Shown here: positions 20,457-29,763 of the stretch, one piece after another
Position numbering within the stretch: the stretch's first letter is position 1
How the letters are laid out: each line of letters opens with the position of its first letter
DNA from: Streptomyces sp. MH60
GTDB lineage: Bacteria; Actinomycetota; Actinomycetes; Streptomycetales; Streptomycetaceae
Length of the DNA stretch: 64,000 nucleotides
NCBI RefSeq assembly: GCF_002939385.1
Contig: NZ_MULI01000013.1
Coordinates: 62,001-126,000 of the forward strand
Direction: 5' to 3'
Made by a program: the position numbers and the translations under genes
Notes under the pieces: model-generated
Told to the model about the DNA's origin: nothing
Seen by the model: only the letters and a program-made list of their open reading frames with translations
Databases searched by the model: none

Positions 20457-20735
20457 GTGTCAGGATCGCACCGTCCCGCCGGCCCGACGTCCGGCCCACC
20501 CGACCGGGACGGCGTCACCGATCTCGTCCGCTGGGCGGCGTTCAGTTGCTTTCTCGTCCCCGTCGCGCTCCTCTGGTACGGCACCTCGTTCGCGGGTGCC
20601 GCCGGCACGGCCTTCGGCCTGGCCGCCGTGACCGGCGTGTGCCGTCTGCTGCTGCGGCGTTCCGAGCGTGTCGCGGCCCGGCCGCGGGTCCGCAGGGGCG
20701 GGCGGCACGCTGGGGAAAACACACCGGTCGACTGA
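20457..20735 (+). CDS. Small membrane protein upstream of adpA
   Basis: This 92-aa protein starts at a GTG preceded by AGGGAG. Two hydrophobic segments are seen: AAFSCFLVPVALLWYGTSF and AAGTAFGLAAVTGVCRLLL, followed by an Arg-rich tail. It is therefore probably a two-pass inner-membrane protein with its basic C-terminus inside. An open frame extends to 20163 but its N-terminal part is low-complexity and overlaps the divergent Usp gene. Function is unknown; proteins of this type occur next to adpA in other Streptomyces as far as I recall. Confidence 0.6.
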   Translation: MSGSHRPAGPTSGPPDRDGVTDLVRWAAFSCFLVPVALLWYGTSFAGAAGTAFGLAAVTGVCRLLLRRSERVAARPRVRRGGRHAGENTPVD

Positions 20736-21121
20736 CCGGTTTCCGCGCACAGTTCCGCTTCTTTTCAGCCAACTTCCGCAGGTGGCGCATCCGCACCCCT
20801 CACCACCCCCAAACCCCCGTTCCACCTGCACGGAAAGGGTCTCGGAACCCCTCCGCACCCTACGTGGATTGGCCACTGACACAAGGCGCACTTCCCAGGG
20901 GCGCCCCGGAGTGCAACGCTTCGTGATCGACTGCTTCACGCCAAGTTGCCATGTCGACAATGTCCCAAGTGCCGAACCAGCCAACTCGGCGCGGCGGGAC
21001 ACAGTAGATTCGATCTTGACCGTCTACGGCGGGGGACTCGTGCAGGACCGAGGGGAAACGTGTTGGAGCGACAGACCCGAAGGGTGAAGGGCGCCGCGAC
21101 CACCGAGGGGGGCTTAGCAGT
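20736..21121. promoter_or_regulatory. Long adpA leader/promoter region
   Basis: These 386 bp hold no convincing gene. The region is less GC-rich than its surroundings around 20740-20850. A 9/10 match to the AdpA consensus TGGCSNGWWY occurs on the minus strand (TGGCGTGAAG, about 20936-20945), consistent with autoregulation known for adpA. TTGACC at about 21017 and TAGATT at about 21007 are possible promoter elements. A purine-rich GAGGGGGG precedes the start codon. Confidence 0.45.
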
Positions 21122-22312
21122 ATGAGCCACGACTCCGCTGCCGCGCCGGAAGCCGCGGCCCGGAAGCTTTCCGGGCGACGCCGCAAGGAGATCGTCGCGG
21201 TGCTGCTCTTCAGCGGCGGCCCCATCTTCGAGAGTTCCATACCGCTGTCGGTGTTCGGGATCGACCGCCAGGACGCCGGCGTGCCGCGCTACCGGTTGCT
21301 GGTGTGCGCCGGCGAGGAGGGCCCGCTGCGGACCACAGGGGGCCTGGAACTCACCGCGCCACAAGGGCTGGAGGCGATCTCGCGCGCGGGCACGGTCGTC
21401 GTGCCGGCCTGGCGGTCGATCACCTCGCCGCCACCGGAGGAGGCGCTCGACGCACTGCGCCGGGCGCACGAGGAGGGGGCCCGCATAGTCGGACTGTGCA
21501 CGGGCGCCTTCGTCCTCGCGGCGGCCGGCCTGCTGGACGGCCGCCCCGCCACCACGCACTGGATGTACGCGCCGACGCTGGCCAAGCGCTATCCGTCGGT
21601 GCACGTCGATCCGCGCGAACTGTTCGTGGACGACGGCGACGTGCTCACGTCCGCGGGCACCGCGGCCGGGATCGACCTGTGCCTGCACATCGTGCGCACC
21701 GACCACGGCAACGAGGCGGCCGGCGCGCTGGCCCGCCGACTGGTGGTCCCCCCGCGCCGCAGCGGCGGCCAGGAGCGCTACCTCGACAGGTCTTTACCGG
21801 AGGAGATCGGCGCCGACCCGCTCGCCGAGGTCGTCGCCTGGGCGCTGGAACACCTCCACGAGCAGTTCGACGTGGAGACGCTGGCCGCGCGCGCCTACAT
21901 GAGCCGCCGCACCTTCGACCGCCGGTTCCGCTCACTGACGGGCAGCGCCCCGCTCCAGTGGCTGATCACGCAGCGGGTCCTCCAGGCGCAGCGCCTCCTG
22001 GAGACGTCGGACTACTCGGTGGACGAGGTCGCGGGCCGCTGCGGCTTCCGCTCGCCGGTCGCCCTGCGCGGCCACTTCCGCCGCCAGCTGGGCTCGTCGC
22101 CGGCCGCCTACCGCGCGGCCTACCGGGCCCGCCGTCCCCAGGGCGACCGCCAGCCCGACCCGGACACCGCGGGCGCCTCCCGGCCCCTGCCCCCGTCCGA
22201 CCCGCCGGCCGCCCTCCCCCCGGAGAACGCGGTCCCGTTCCAGACCCGCCGCACGGCGACCCCCATGCCGGCGGGCGCGGCAAGCGTCCCGGGCCAGCGC
22301 AGCGCACCGTGA
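21122..22312 (+). CDS. adpA: AdpA (BldH) pleiotropic developmental regulator, AraC/XylS family
   Basis: This 396-aa master regulator controls morphological differentiation and secondary metabolism. A DJ-1/PfpI-like (GATase1) dimerisation domain covers about 25-195, with IVGLCTGAFVLAAAGLLDGRPATTHW containing the nucleophile-elbow cysteine. A double AraC HTH covers about 238-335 (DVETLAARAYMSRRTFDRRFRSLTG; YSVDEVAGRCGFRSPVALRGHFRRQLG). The C-terminal 60 residues are Pro/Ala-rich and variable. A single TTA leucine codon lies between the two domains, as in other adpA genes. The ATG start follows a GAGGGGGG-rich leader. Confidence 0.96.
   Translation: MSHDSAAAPEAAARKLSGRRRKEIVAVLLFSGGPIFESSIPLSVFGIDRQDAGVPRYRLLVCAGEEGPLRTTGGLELTAPQGLEAISRAGTVVVPAWRSITSPPPEEALDALRRAHEEGARIVGLCTGAFVLAAAGLLDGRPATTHWMYAPTLAKRYPSVHVDPRELFVDDGDVLTSAGTAAGIDLCLHIVRTDHGNEAAGALARRLVVPPRRSGGQERYLDRSLPEEIGADPLAEVVAWALEHLHEQFDVETLAARAYMSRRTFDRRFRSLTGSAPLQWLITQRVLQAQRLLETSDYSVDEVAGRCGFRSPVALRGHFRRQLGSSPAAYRAAYRARRPQGDRQPDPDTAGASRPLPPSDPPAALPPENAVPFQTRRTATPMPAGAASVPGQRSAP
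21794..21796 (+). promoter_or_regulatory. TTA leucine codon (codon 225) in adpA: bldA dependence
   Basis: Codon 225, in YLDRSLPEE, is TTA. TTA is the rarest codon in Streptomyces and is read only by the bldA tRNA. The position between dimerisation and DNA-binding domains is conserved in adpA genes. Confidence 0.93.
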
Positions 22313-22333
22313 GGTGAGGAGCTGACCGCCCTG

Positions 22334-22368
22334 AACGCCGGACGGGCTGTTTCAGCCCGTCCGGCGTT
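22334..22368 (+). terminator. adpA terminator, part of a widespread Streptomyces intergenic repeat
   Basis: A perfect 15-bp stem, AACGCCGGACGGGCT (22334-22348) with GTTTC loop and its complement (22354-22368), starts 22 bp after the adpA stop. The following sequence to about 22430 (GAGGACGAGGCC, then GGGGGC/GCCCCC elements) is a sequence I recall as frequently repeated downstream of Streptomyces genes. Confidence 0.75.
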
Positions 22369-22482
22369 CGAGGACGAGGCCCGTTCAGGGCCGAAGCGGG
22401 GGCCTGGGGGCGGCAGCCCCCGGCGAGGCCCGCACCGACGCCGGGGCCCCGATGAACAGGCGCCCCCCGTACAGTGGCCCGC

Positions 22483-23085
22483 ATGAACGATCGCATGGTG
22501 TGGATCGACTGCGAGATGACCGGCCTCTCGCTGTCCGACGACGCGCTCATCGAGGTTGCCGCCCTCGTCACCGACTCCGAGCTGAACATCCTCGGCGAGG
22601 GCGTCGACATCGTCATCCGCCCGCCGGAGCGGGCCCTGGAGACGATGCCGGAGGTGGTGCGGGAGATGCACACCGCGTCCGGACTGCTCGCGGAGCTGGA
22701 CGGCGGCACGACCTTGGCGGACGCCGAGGCCCAGGTCCTGGCGTATGTGCGGGAGCACGTGAAGGAGCCGGGCAAGGCCCCGCTGTGCGGCAACTCCGTC
22801 GGCACCGACCGCGGCTTCCTGCTGCGGGACATGGCGACGCTGGAGGGCTACCTCCACTACCGGATCGTCGATGTCTCCTCGATCAAGGAGCTGGCCCGCC
22901 GCTGGTACCCGCGGGCGTACTTCAACAGCCCCGAGAAGAACGGCAACCACCGGGCGCTCGCCGACATCCGCGAGTCCATCGCCGAACTGCGCTACTACCG
23001 GGAGGCGGTCTTCGTCCCGCAGCCCGGCCCCGACTCCGACACGGCCAGGGCGATCGCCGCGAAGCACGTCGTCTCCGCCGGTTAG
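22483..23085 (+). CDS. orn: Oligoribonuclease (3'-5' exoribonuclease, DEDDh)
   Basis: This 200-aa Orn degrades 2-5-nt RNAs and the pGpG produced from c-di-GMP, so it is functionally linked to CdgA later in the window. The DEDDh motifs are seen: WIDCEMTGL (Exo I, D and E), [11 protein letters not shown] (Exo II) and [18 protein letters not shown] (Exo III, with H and D). The ATG at 22483 is the conserved start; no clear Shine-Dalgarno precedes it. TACAGT (22470-22475) ends seven bases before the ATG, so a leaderless mRNA is plausible. tRNA-His follows. Confidence 0.95.
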   Translation: MNDRMVWIDCEMTGLSLSDDALIEVAALVTDSELNILGEGVDIVIRPPERALETMPEVVREMHTASGLLAELDGGTTLADAEAQVLAYVREHVKEPGKAPLCGNSVGTDRGFLLRDMATLEGYLHYRIVDVSSIKELARRWYPRAYFNSPEKNGNHRALADIRESIAELRYYREAVFVPQPGPDSDTARAIAAKHVVSAG

Positions 23086-23207
23086 GGGCGCGGGTCCGCC
23101 GGGCGGCGGCCTCCGGAAAGCCGGGCGCGAGCACCCCTTCGGACCCTGTACACTTTTTCTCAGCCGGTCGGGAAACCCCGCCACACGGGATTTCGAGCAC
23201 CGGCCTT

Positions 23208-23281
23208 GGTGGGTGTAGCTCAGCTGGTAGAGCACCTGGTTGTGGTCCAGGATGCCGCGGGTTCAAGTCCCGTCACTCACC
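23208..23281 (+). tRNA. tRNA-His (GTG anticodon)
   Basis: The cloverleaf is complete. The acceptor stem is GTGGGTG/CACTCAC with one G-U pair, preceded by the G(-1) typical of tRNA-His that pairs with C73. The D-arm is GCTCAGCTGGTAGAGC, the anticodon loop TTGTGGT is flanked by CCTGG/CCAGG, and the T-loop is TTCAAGT. CCA is not encoded. A U-rich hairpin (CCGGTGGCTCTCG...CGAGAGTCACCGG region, 23290-23325) follows as probable terminator. Confidence 0.95.
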
Positions 23282-23402
23282 CTGAGTAATCAGCCGGTGG
23301 CTCTCGCGAGAGTCACCGGCTGATTGCGTGAGAGCACTCACCACGCGCGCAGAGGGTGCCGACCGGGGCCGCGCACCCCGGCGCGCGGCCCCGCGTACGG
23401 CC

Positions 23403-24458
23403 TCAGGACGACCGGCGCTCCACCAGCTCCGTCGCCAGGACCACCTGGTGGCGTTCCAGGCCCCGTGAGGCGGCCGGGCGGCGGTCGGCGATCTCGGTGA
23501 GCAGCAGGTCGATCATCGCGCGGCCCATCTCCTCGATGGGCTGGCGCACGCTGGTCAGCGGCGGCTCCATGTGGCGGGCGATGGCCGAGTCGTCGTAGCC
23601 GACCAGCGCCACGTCGTCCGGGATGCGCCGGCCCGCCTCGCGCAGGACCTGGCCCGCGCCCGCCGCGGTGACGTCCGAGGCGGCGAAGACCGCGTCCACG
23701 TCGGGACGGCGGCGCAGCAGCTCCGCCATCGCGCGGCGCCCGCCCTCCTCGGTGAAGTCGCCCGGTTCGATCAGCCCCTCATCCACCTCGTGGCCCGCCT
23801 CCCGCAGGGCGTCGCGGTAGCCGTCGACGCGTCGCTGGGCGCCGTAGACGGCGAGATGGCCGGTGATGTGGGCGATGTGGCCGCGGCCCCGGGACAGCAG
23901 GTGCTCGACGGCCGAGCGGGCGCCGCCGTAGTTGTCCGAGTCCACCGACGCCAGCGGTTCCGCCGCCGAGCGCGGGCCGCTGATCACCGCGGGGATCTCC
24001 AGCTGGGTCAGCAGGTCGGGCAGCGGGTCGTCGGCGTGCACCGAGACCAGCAGGACGCCGTCCACCCGGTGCGCCGCGAGGTACTGGGCGAGCCGCTCCC
24101 GCTCCCGGTCGCTGCCCGCGAATATCAGCAGCAGCTGCATCTCGGTCTCGGACAGCTCGGAGCCGACGCCCTTCAGCATGTCCGAGAAGTACGGCTCCGC
24201 GAAGAACCGGGTCTCCGGTTCCGGCACCACCAGGGCGATCGCGTCCGTACGGTTGGCCGCCAGCGCGCGGGCCGCCGTGTTCGGGACGTAACCGAGCTCC
24301 GCGACCGCCGCCTCGACGGCCGCCCGGGTCGCGTCGCTGACCCGCGGCGAGCCGTTGATCACGCGGGAGACCGTGCCGCGGCCGACGCCCGCGCGTGCCG
24401 CCACCTCTTCGAGGGTGGGCCGGCCACCGCTCCGACCACGCACTCCGTGGCTTGCCAT
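23403..24458 (-). CDS. cebR: LacI-family repressor of cello-oligosaccharide uptake (CebR)
   Basis: This 351-aa LacI-family repressor has its HTH near the N-terminus: PTLEEVAARAGVGRGTVSRVINGSPRVSDATR and a hinge helix AARALAANR. The periplasmic-binding-like effector domain follows, with VGYDDSAIARHMEPPLTSVRQP. It is divergent from the ceb transporter operon, and a perfect TGGGAGCGCTCCCA CebR operator lies in the intergenic region. By established knowledge CebR is released by cellobiose or cellotriose. The ATG gives MASHGVRGRSGG before the HTH. Confidence 0.92.
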   Translation of the reverse strand: MASHGVRGRSGGRPTLEEVAARAGVGRGTVSRVINGSPRVSDATRAAVEAAVAELGYVPNTAARALAANRTDAIALVVPEPETRFFAEPYFSDMLKGVGSELSETEMQLLLIFAGSDRERERLAQYLAAHRVDGVLLVSVHADDPLPDLLTQLEIPAVISGPRSAAEPLASVDSDNYGGARSAVEHLLSRGRGHIAHITGHLAVYGAQRRVDGYRDALREAGHEVDEGLIEPGDFTEEGGRRAMAELLRRRPDVDAVFAASDVTAAGAGQVLREAGRRIPDDVALVGYDDSAIARHMEPPLTSVRQPIEEMGRAMIDLLLTEIADRRPAASRGLERHQVVLATELVERRSS

Positions 24459-24822
24459 CGGCTCCGCCTCCCGTCGTCACCCCCGCACTCTGCGGCTGGC
24501 CTGGAATTTAACAGGCCGGTCGGGTGTAATGACCGACTCCGGTCCCTCCCCGGCGGTACGGGGGTGTCTCCGCGCCGTTCGCAACGTCCAGTTAACAGGC
24601 CGATAACTGAACGCAATTCGCCGCGTCCGCTCCCTTGACACCCCCGCCCGGACCGACGACTCTTCAACACATCACTTGTGGGAGCGCTCCCACACTACCT
24701 GGCACTTACACATCCCGCACGTTCCCCGCCCGAGCCGCAGCGACGAACGAAACACATGAAGCAGCGGGTCCAACCATGTAGTTGGCCGGGGGGTCGGCAC
24801 GTCAGGGCAACAGGAGGACGCA
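24459..24822. promoter_or_regulatory. cebR-cebE divergent promoter region
   Basis: This 364-bp region is free of genes. It contains a good -35 box TTGACA (24635-24640), the CebR operator downstream of it, and an 11-bp direct repeat TTAACAGGCCG at 24508-24518 and 24592-24602. GGAGG precedes the cebE start. Confidence 0.6.
24679..24692. promoter_or_regulatory. CebR operator 1, TGGGAGCGCTCCCA
   Basis: The perfect 14-bp palindrome equals the known CebR consensus and extends by one base on each side. It lies about 40 bp downstream of TTGACA and 130 bp upstream of cebE, so bound repressor would block initiation or early elongation. Confidence 0.92.
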
Positions 24823-26148
24823 ATGCGAGCAGCACGCAGAGGATCGGCCCGCAGGGTGGTGGTCATGGCGGCCATCGCGTCGCTGGGCGCCGGGCTGCTG
24901 GCCGGCTGTGCCGACGACGGGAACGACGAGGACAGCTCGTCGTCGGGCGACAGCAGCGGCAAGACCACGATCACCCTCGGTCTGTTCGGGACGATGGGCT
25001 TCAAGGAGGCCGGTCTCTACGACGAGTACGAGAAGCTCAACCCGGACATCAACATCGAGGAGAACGTCACCGAGCGGAACGAGAACTACTACCCCGCCCT
25101 GGTGAACCACCTCACCACCAACAGCGGCCTCCAGGACGTGCAGGCGATAGAGGTCGGCAACATCGCCGAGGTCGTCGCCACCCAGGCGGACAAGTTCGAG
25201 GACATGTCCAAGGCCGCGGGTGTCCAGAAGAGCAACTGGCTCGACTGGAAGTGGCAGCAGGCCACCGCCAAGTCCGGCGCCACGATCGGTCTGGGCACCG
25301 ACATCGGCCCGATGGCCATCTGCTACCGCAAGGACCTGTTCGAGAAGGCCGGCCTGCCGACCGACCGCGAGGAGGTCTCCAAGCTGTGGGCCGGGGACTG
25401 GAACAAGTTCATCGAGGCCGGCGAGAAGTACAAGAAGGGTGCCGGCAAGGACACCTACTTCATGGACTCCCCCGGCGGCCTGATCAACGCCGTCCTCAGC
25501 AGTGAGGACGAGAAGTTCTACGACTCCTCCGGCAAGGTCATCTACAAGACCAACCCGGCCGTCAAGGACGCCTTCGACCTGACCGCCGAGGCGGCCGAGA
25601 AGGGACTGGTCCAGTCGCAGACCCAGTTCCAGCCGGCCTGGGACCAGACCATTTCCAACAGCCTGTTCGCCACCGTCGCCTGCCCGCCGTGGATGCTCGG
25701 CACCATCAAGGCCAAGTCCCAGCCGGACTCCGCCGGCAAGTGGGACGTCGCCCAGGCCCCGAAGGCCGGCAACTGGGGCGGCACCTTCCTGGGCGTGCCC
25801 AAGGGCGGCAAGCACGTGAAGGAGGCGCAGAAGCTGGTGACCTGGCTGACCGCGCCCGAGCAGCAGGCCAAGCTCTTCTCCAAGATGGGCAGCTTCCCGA
25901 GCGCGCCCGCCGCGTACAAGCTCCCCCAGGTGACCGGTGGCAAGAACGACATGACCGGTGACGCGCCGATCGGCGAGCTGTTCGCCAAGGCCGCCGAGCA
26001 GATCCCGACCCAGGTGATCGGCCCGAAGGACCAGATCGTCCAGCAGGGTCTGACCGACAACGGCGTCATCCTCGTCACCCAGGGCAAGTCCGCGAAGGAC
26101 GCCTGGGAGAACGCCGTGAAGACCATCGACAACAACCTGGAGAAGTGA
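24823..26148 (+). CDS. cebE: Cello-oligosaccharide-binding lipoprotein (ABC transporter)
   Basis: This 441-aa family 1 extracellular solute-binding lipoprotein captures cellobiose/cellotriose. The signal sequence MRAARRGSARRVVVMAAIASLGAGLLAGC ends in a lipobox (LLAGC), and an acidic Ser/Gly tether follows. The mature protein shows TITLGLFGTMGFKEAGLYDEYEK and the conserved SBP segment GTDIGPMAICYRKDLFEKAGLP. It is first gene of cebEFG-bglC. CebE homologues bind cellotriose tightly in other species; specificity here is inferred. Confidence 0.93.
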   Translation: MRAARRGSARRVVVMAAIASLGAGLLAGCADDGNDEDSSSSGDSSGKTTITLGLFGTMGFKEAGLYDEYEKLNPDINIEENVTERNENYYPALVNHLTTNSGLQDVQAIEVGNIAEVVATQADKFEDMSKAAGVQKSNWLDWKWQQATAKSGATIGLGTDIGPMAICYRKDLFEKAGLPTDREEVSKLWAGDWNKFIEAGEKYKKGAGKDTYFMDSPGGLINAVLSSEDEKFYDSSGKVIYKTNPAVKDAFDLTAEAAEKGLVQSQTQFQPAWDQTISNSLFATVACPPWMLGTIKAKSQPDSAGKWDVAQAPKAGNWGGTFLGVPKGGKHVKEAQKLVTWLTAPEQQAKLFSKMGSFPSAPAAYKLPQVTGGKNDMTGDAPIGELFAKAAEQIPTQVIGPKDQIVQQGLTDNGVILVTQGKSAKDAWENAVKTIDNNLEK

Positions 26149-26153
26149 CCGGA

Positions 26154-27167
26154 ATGACCACCCGGCACGACACCGCCGCGTCCCCCGTCGAGGGGGGCGC
26201 GGCCCCGGGCCGCCCGCCCGGTACCAGGGCGTCCGCCGAGGCGGACCGCAAGAGGCGGGCGAAACTCTCCCGCCGCTGGCAGCGGGACATGCGCTGGAGC
26301 CCGTACGCGTTCGTCTCGCCGTTCTTCCTGCTCTTCGTCGCCTTCGGCCTGTTCCCGCTGATCTACACCGGCTGGGCCTCGCTGCACACGGTGGAGCTGA
26401 CCGCGCCCACCGACATGAAGTGGACCGGGCTGGACAACTACACCCGGATCTTCGACGACGAGTTCTTCTGGAACGCCGCGAAGAACACGCTGTGGATCGG
26501 CATCATCTCCACGGTGCCGCAGCTGCTGATGGCGATGGGCCTGGCGCACATCCTCAACTACAAGCTGCGTGCCTCGACCTTCTACCGGGTCGTCATGCTG
26601 GCCCCGTACGCAACGTCGATCGCCGCGGCCTCGCTGGTCTTCGTGCTGCTCTTCGGCCGCGACTACGGCATGATCAACTGGGTCCTCGACCTGGTGGGCC
26701 TGGACAAGATCGACTGGCAGAACGGCTCGTGGGCGTCCAAGTTCGCCGTGTCCTCGATCGTCATCTGGCGCTGGACCGGCTACAACGCGCTGATCTACCT
26801 GGCCGCGATGCAGGCGATCCCGCAGGACCTGTACGAGTCGGCGGCGCTGGACGGCGCCAGCCGCTGGCGGCAGTTCATCCACGTCACGCTGCCCTCGCTG
26901 CGCCCGACCATCCTGTTCACGGTCGTCGTGTCGACCATCGGCGCCTCGCAGGTCTTCGGCGAGCCGCTGCTGTTCGACGCGAACAAGGGCGCCTCGGGCG
27001 GCTCCCAGCACCAGTTCCAGACGCTCGGCCTGTACCTGTACGAGCAGGGCTGGGTCAACCAGCACCTGGGCCGCGCCTCCGCGATCGCCTGGGCGATGTT
27101 CCTGATCCTCATCGTGATCGGGATCCTCAACGCCGTCATCTCGCGCCGGCTGCGCGCCAGTAGTTAA
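26154..27167 (+). CDS. cebF: Sugar ABC transporter permease (cello-oligosaccharides)
   Basis: This 337-aa MalF-type permease has a cytoplasmic Arg-rich N-terminus and six membrane segments beginning YAFVSPFFLLFVAFGLFPLIYTG. The EAA loop for ATPase contact reads YESAALDGASRWRQFIHVTLPSLRP. I chose the ATG at 26154; a GTG at 26145 overlaps the cebE stop but has its ribosome-binding site too close. No ATPase gene lies in the cluster, so the shared multitask ATPase MsiK encoded elsewhere is expected (established for ceb). Confidence 0.92.
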   Translation: MTTRHDTAASPVEGGAAPGRPPGTRASAEADRKRRAKLSRRWQRDMRWSPYAFVSPFFLLFVAFGLFPLIYTGWASLHTVELTAPTDMKWTGLDNYTRIFDDEFFWNAAKNTLWIGIISTVPQLLMAMGLAHILNYKLRASTFYRVVMLAPYATSIAAASLVFVLLFGRDYGMINWVLDLVGLDKIDWQNGSWASKFAVSSIVIWRWTGYNALIYLAAMQAIPQDLYESAALDGASRWRQFIHVTLPSLRPTILFTVVVSTIGASQVFGEPLLFDANKGASGGSQHQFQTLGLYLYEQGWVNQHLGRASAIAWAMFLILIVIGILNAVISRRLRASS

Positions 27168-27179
27168 GGAGAACCGGCC

Positions 27180-28091
27180 GTGACGACGACCATGACGAAA
27201 CCCCCGGCCGACGCGGCACCCGAGCCGCCCCGGCGGGGCCGACGACGTTCCAAGGCGGCACGGGCGGGCGGCACACTGCACGCCGGGCCGATCGCCTACA
27301 TCATCCTCGCGCTGTTCACCATCGGCTCGCTCTTCCCCCTGGTGTGGACGGCGATCGCCGCCTCGCGCGACAACCAGCGGCTCGCCCAGACTCCGCCGCC
27401 GCTCTGGTTCGGCGGCAACCTGTTCGACAAGCTCGAGATCGCCTGGACCGACGCCAACCTCGGCGAGGCGTTCCTCAACACCACCATCGTGGCCGGGATC
27501 TCGGCGTTCACCATCGTCTTCCTGTCGACGATCGCCGGGTTCGCCTTCGCCAAGCTGCGCTTCCGCGGCCGCAACGCGCTGATGCTGATCGTCATCGGCA
27601 CGATGATGGTGCCGCCGCAGCTGAGCATCATCCCGCTGTACATGATGGTCGCGCAGCTGGACTGGTCCGACCAGCTCCAGGCGGTGATCCTGCCGTCCCT
27701 GGTGAACGCGTTCGGCGTGTTCTTCATGCGGCAGTACCTGCTCCAGGCGCTGCCCGACGAGATCATCGAGGCCGCGCGCGTGGACGGCGCCAGTAGCTGG
27801 CGCGTGATCTGGCACGTGGTGTTCCCGGCGGCGCGGCCCGCGATGGCCGTGCTCGGCATGCTGATGTTCGTGCAGTCCTGGAACGACTTCCTGTGGCCGT
27901 TCCTGGTGCTGACGCAGAACGGCAGTCCGACCGTGCAGGTCGCCCTCGCCGGACTGGGCCGCGGCTACACCCCGGACCAGTCCCTGATCATGGCCGGCGC
28001 GCTGCTCGGCACGCTGCCGCTGCTGCTGGTGTTCGCGATCTTCGGCAAGCAGATCGTGGGCGGCATCATGCAGGGCGCCGTCAAGGGATGA
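27180..28091 (+). CDS. cebG: Sugar ABC transporter permease (cello-oligosaccharides)
   Basis: This 303-aa MalG-type permease starts at GTG with AAGGAG ten bases upstream. Six membrane segments are seen, including IAYIILALFTIGSLFPLVWTAI and LLGTLPLLLVFAIFGKQIVGG. The EAA motif is EIIEAARVDGASSWRVIWHVVFPAARP. It pairs with CebF to form the membrane channel. It sits 12 bp behind cebF and 114 bp ahead of bglC, with a CebR operator in that gap. Confidence 0.93.
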   Translation: MTTTMTKPPADAAPEPPRRGRRRSKAARAGGTLHAGPIAYIILALFTIGSLFPLVWTAIAASRDNQRLAQTPPPLWFGGNLFDKLEIAWTDANLGEAFLNTTIVAGISAFTIVFLSTIAGFAFAKLRFRGRNALMLIVIGTMMVPPQLSIIPLYMMVAQLDWSDQLQAVILPSLVNAFGVFFMRQYLLQALPDEIIEAARVDGASSWRVIWHVVFPAARPAMAVLGMLMFVQSWNDFLWPFLVLTQNGSPTVQVALAGLGRGYTPDQSLIMAGALLGTLPLLLVFAIFGKQIVGGIMQGAVKG

Positions 28092-28192
28092 CGCCCGTCC
28101 CGGGGGCCGGGCCAGCACCGTCCCGGCCCCGCCTTCCCCCCTCGTACTTCCACGCGTCGGTCTTCCACGACCCGACCCGCCATGACCCGCAA

Positions 28193-28205
28193 TGGGAGCG
28201 CTTCC

Positions 28206-28206
<1 letters not shown>
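28193..28206. promoter_or_regulatory. CebR operator 2 overlapping the bglC start
   Basis: TGGGAGCGCTTCCA differs from the palindromic consensus at one base. Its last base is the first base of the bglC ATG, so bound CebR would cover the ribosome-binding-site DNA and block elongation from cebEFG or a local promoter. Confidence 0.85.
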
Positions 28207-29648
<1,442 letters not shown>

Positions 29649-29674
29649 TCCCTCCGGCGAGGCGGCACACGGAC

Positions 29675-29719
29675 CGAGCGGGGCGCGGCATCCGACGGGG
29701 GGATGCCGCGCCCCGCTCG
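29675..29719. terminator. Bidirectional terminator between bglC and the GH18 gene
   Basis: A perfect 19-bp stem, CGAGCGGGGCGCGGCATCC (29675-29693) with its complement at 29701-29719, sits between two convergent genes. Confidence 0.85.
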
Positions 29720-29763
29720 TGGGGCCGGTGTGGGGCCCGGCCCCGCGCGGGGAGGAGCCCGGC

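Noticed and set aside
23208..23281. Possible integration site at tRNA-His
   Set aside because: Flanked directly by orn and cebR with no mobile genes or duplicated tRNA end.
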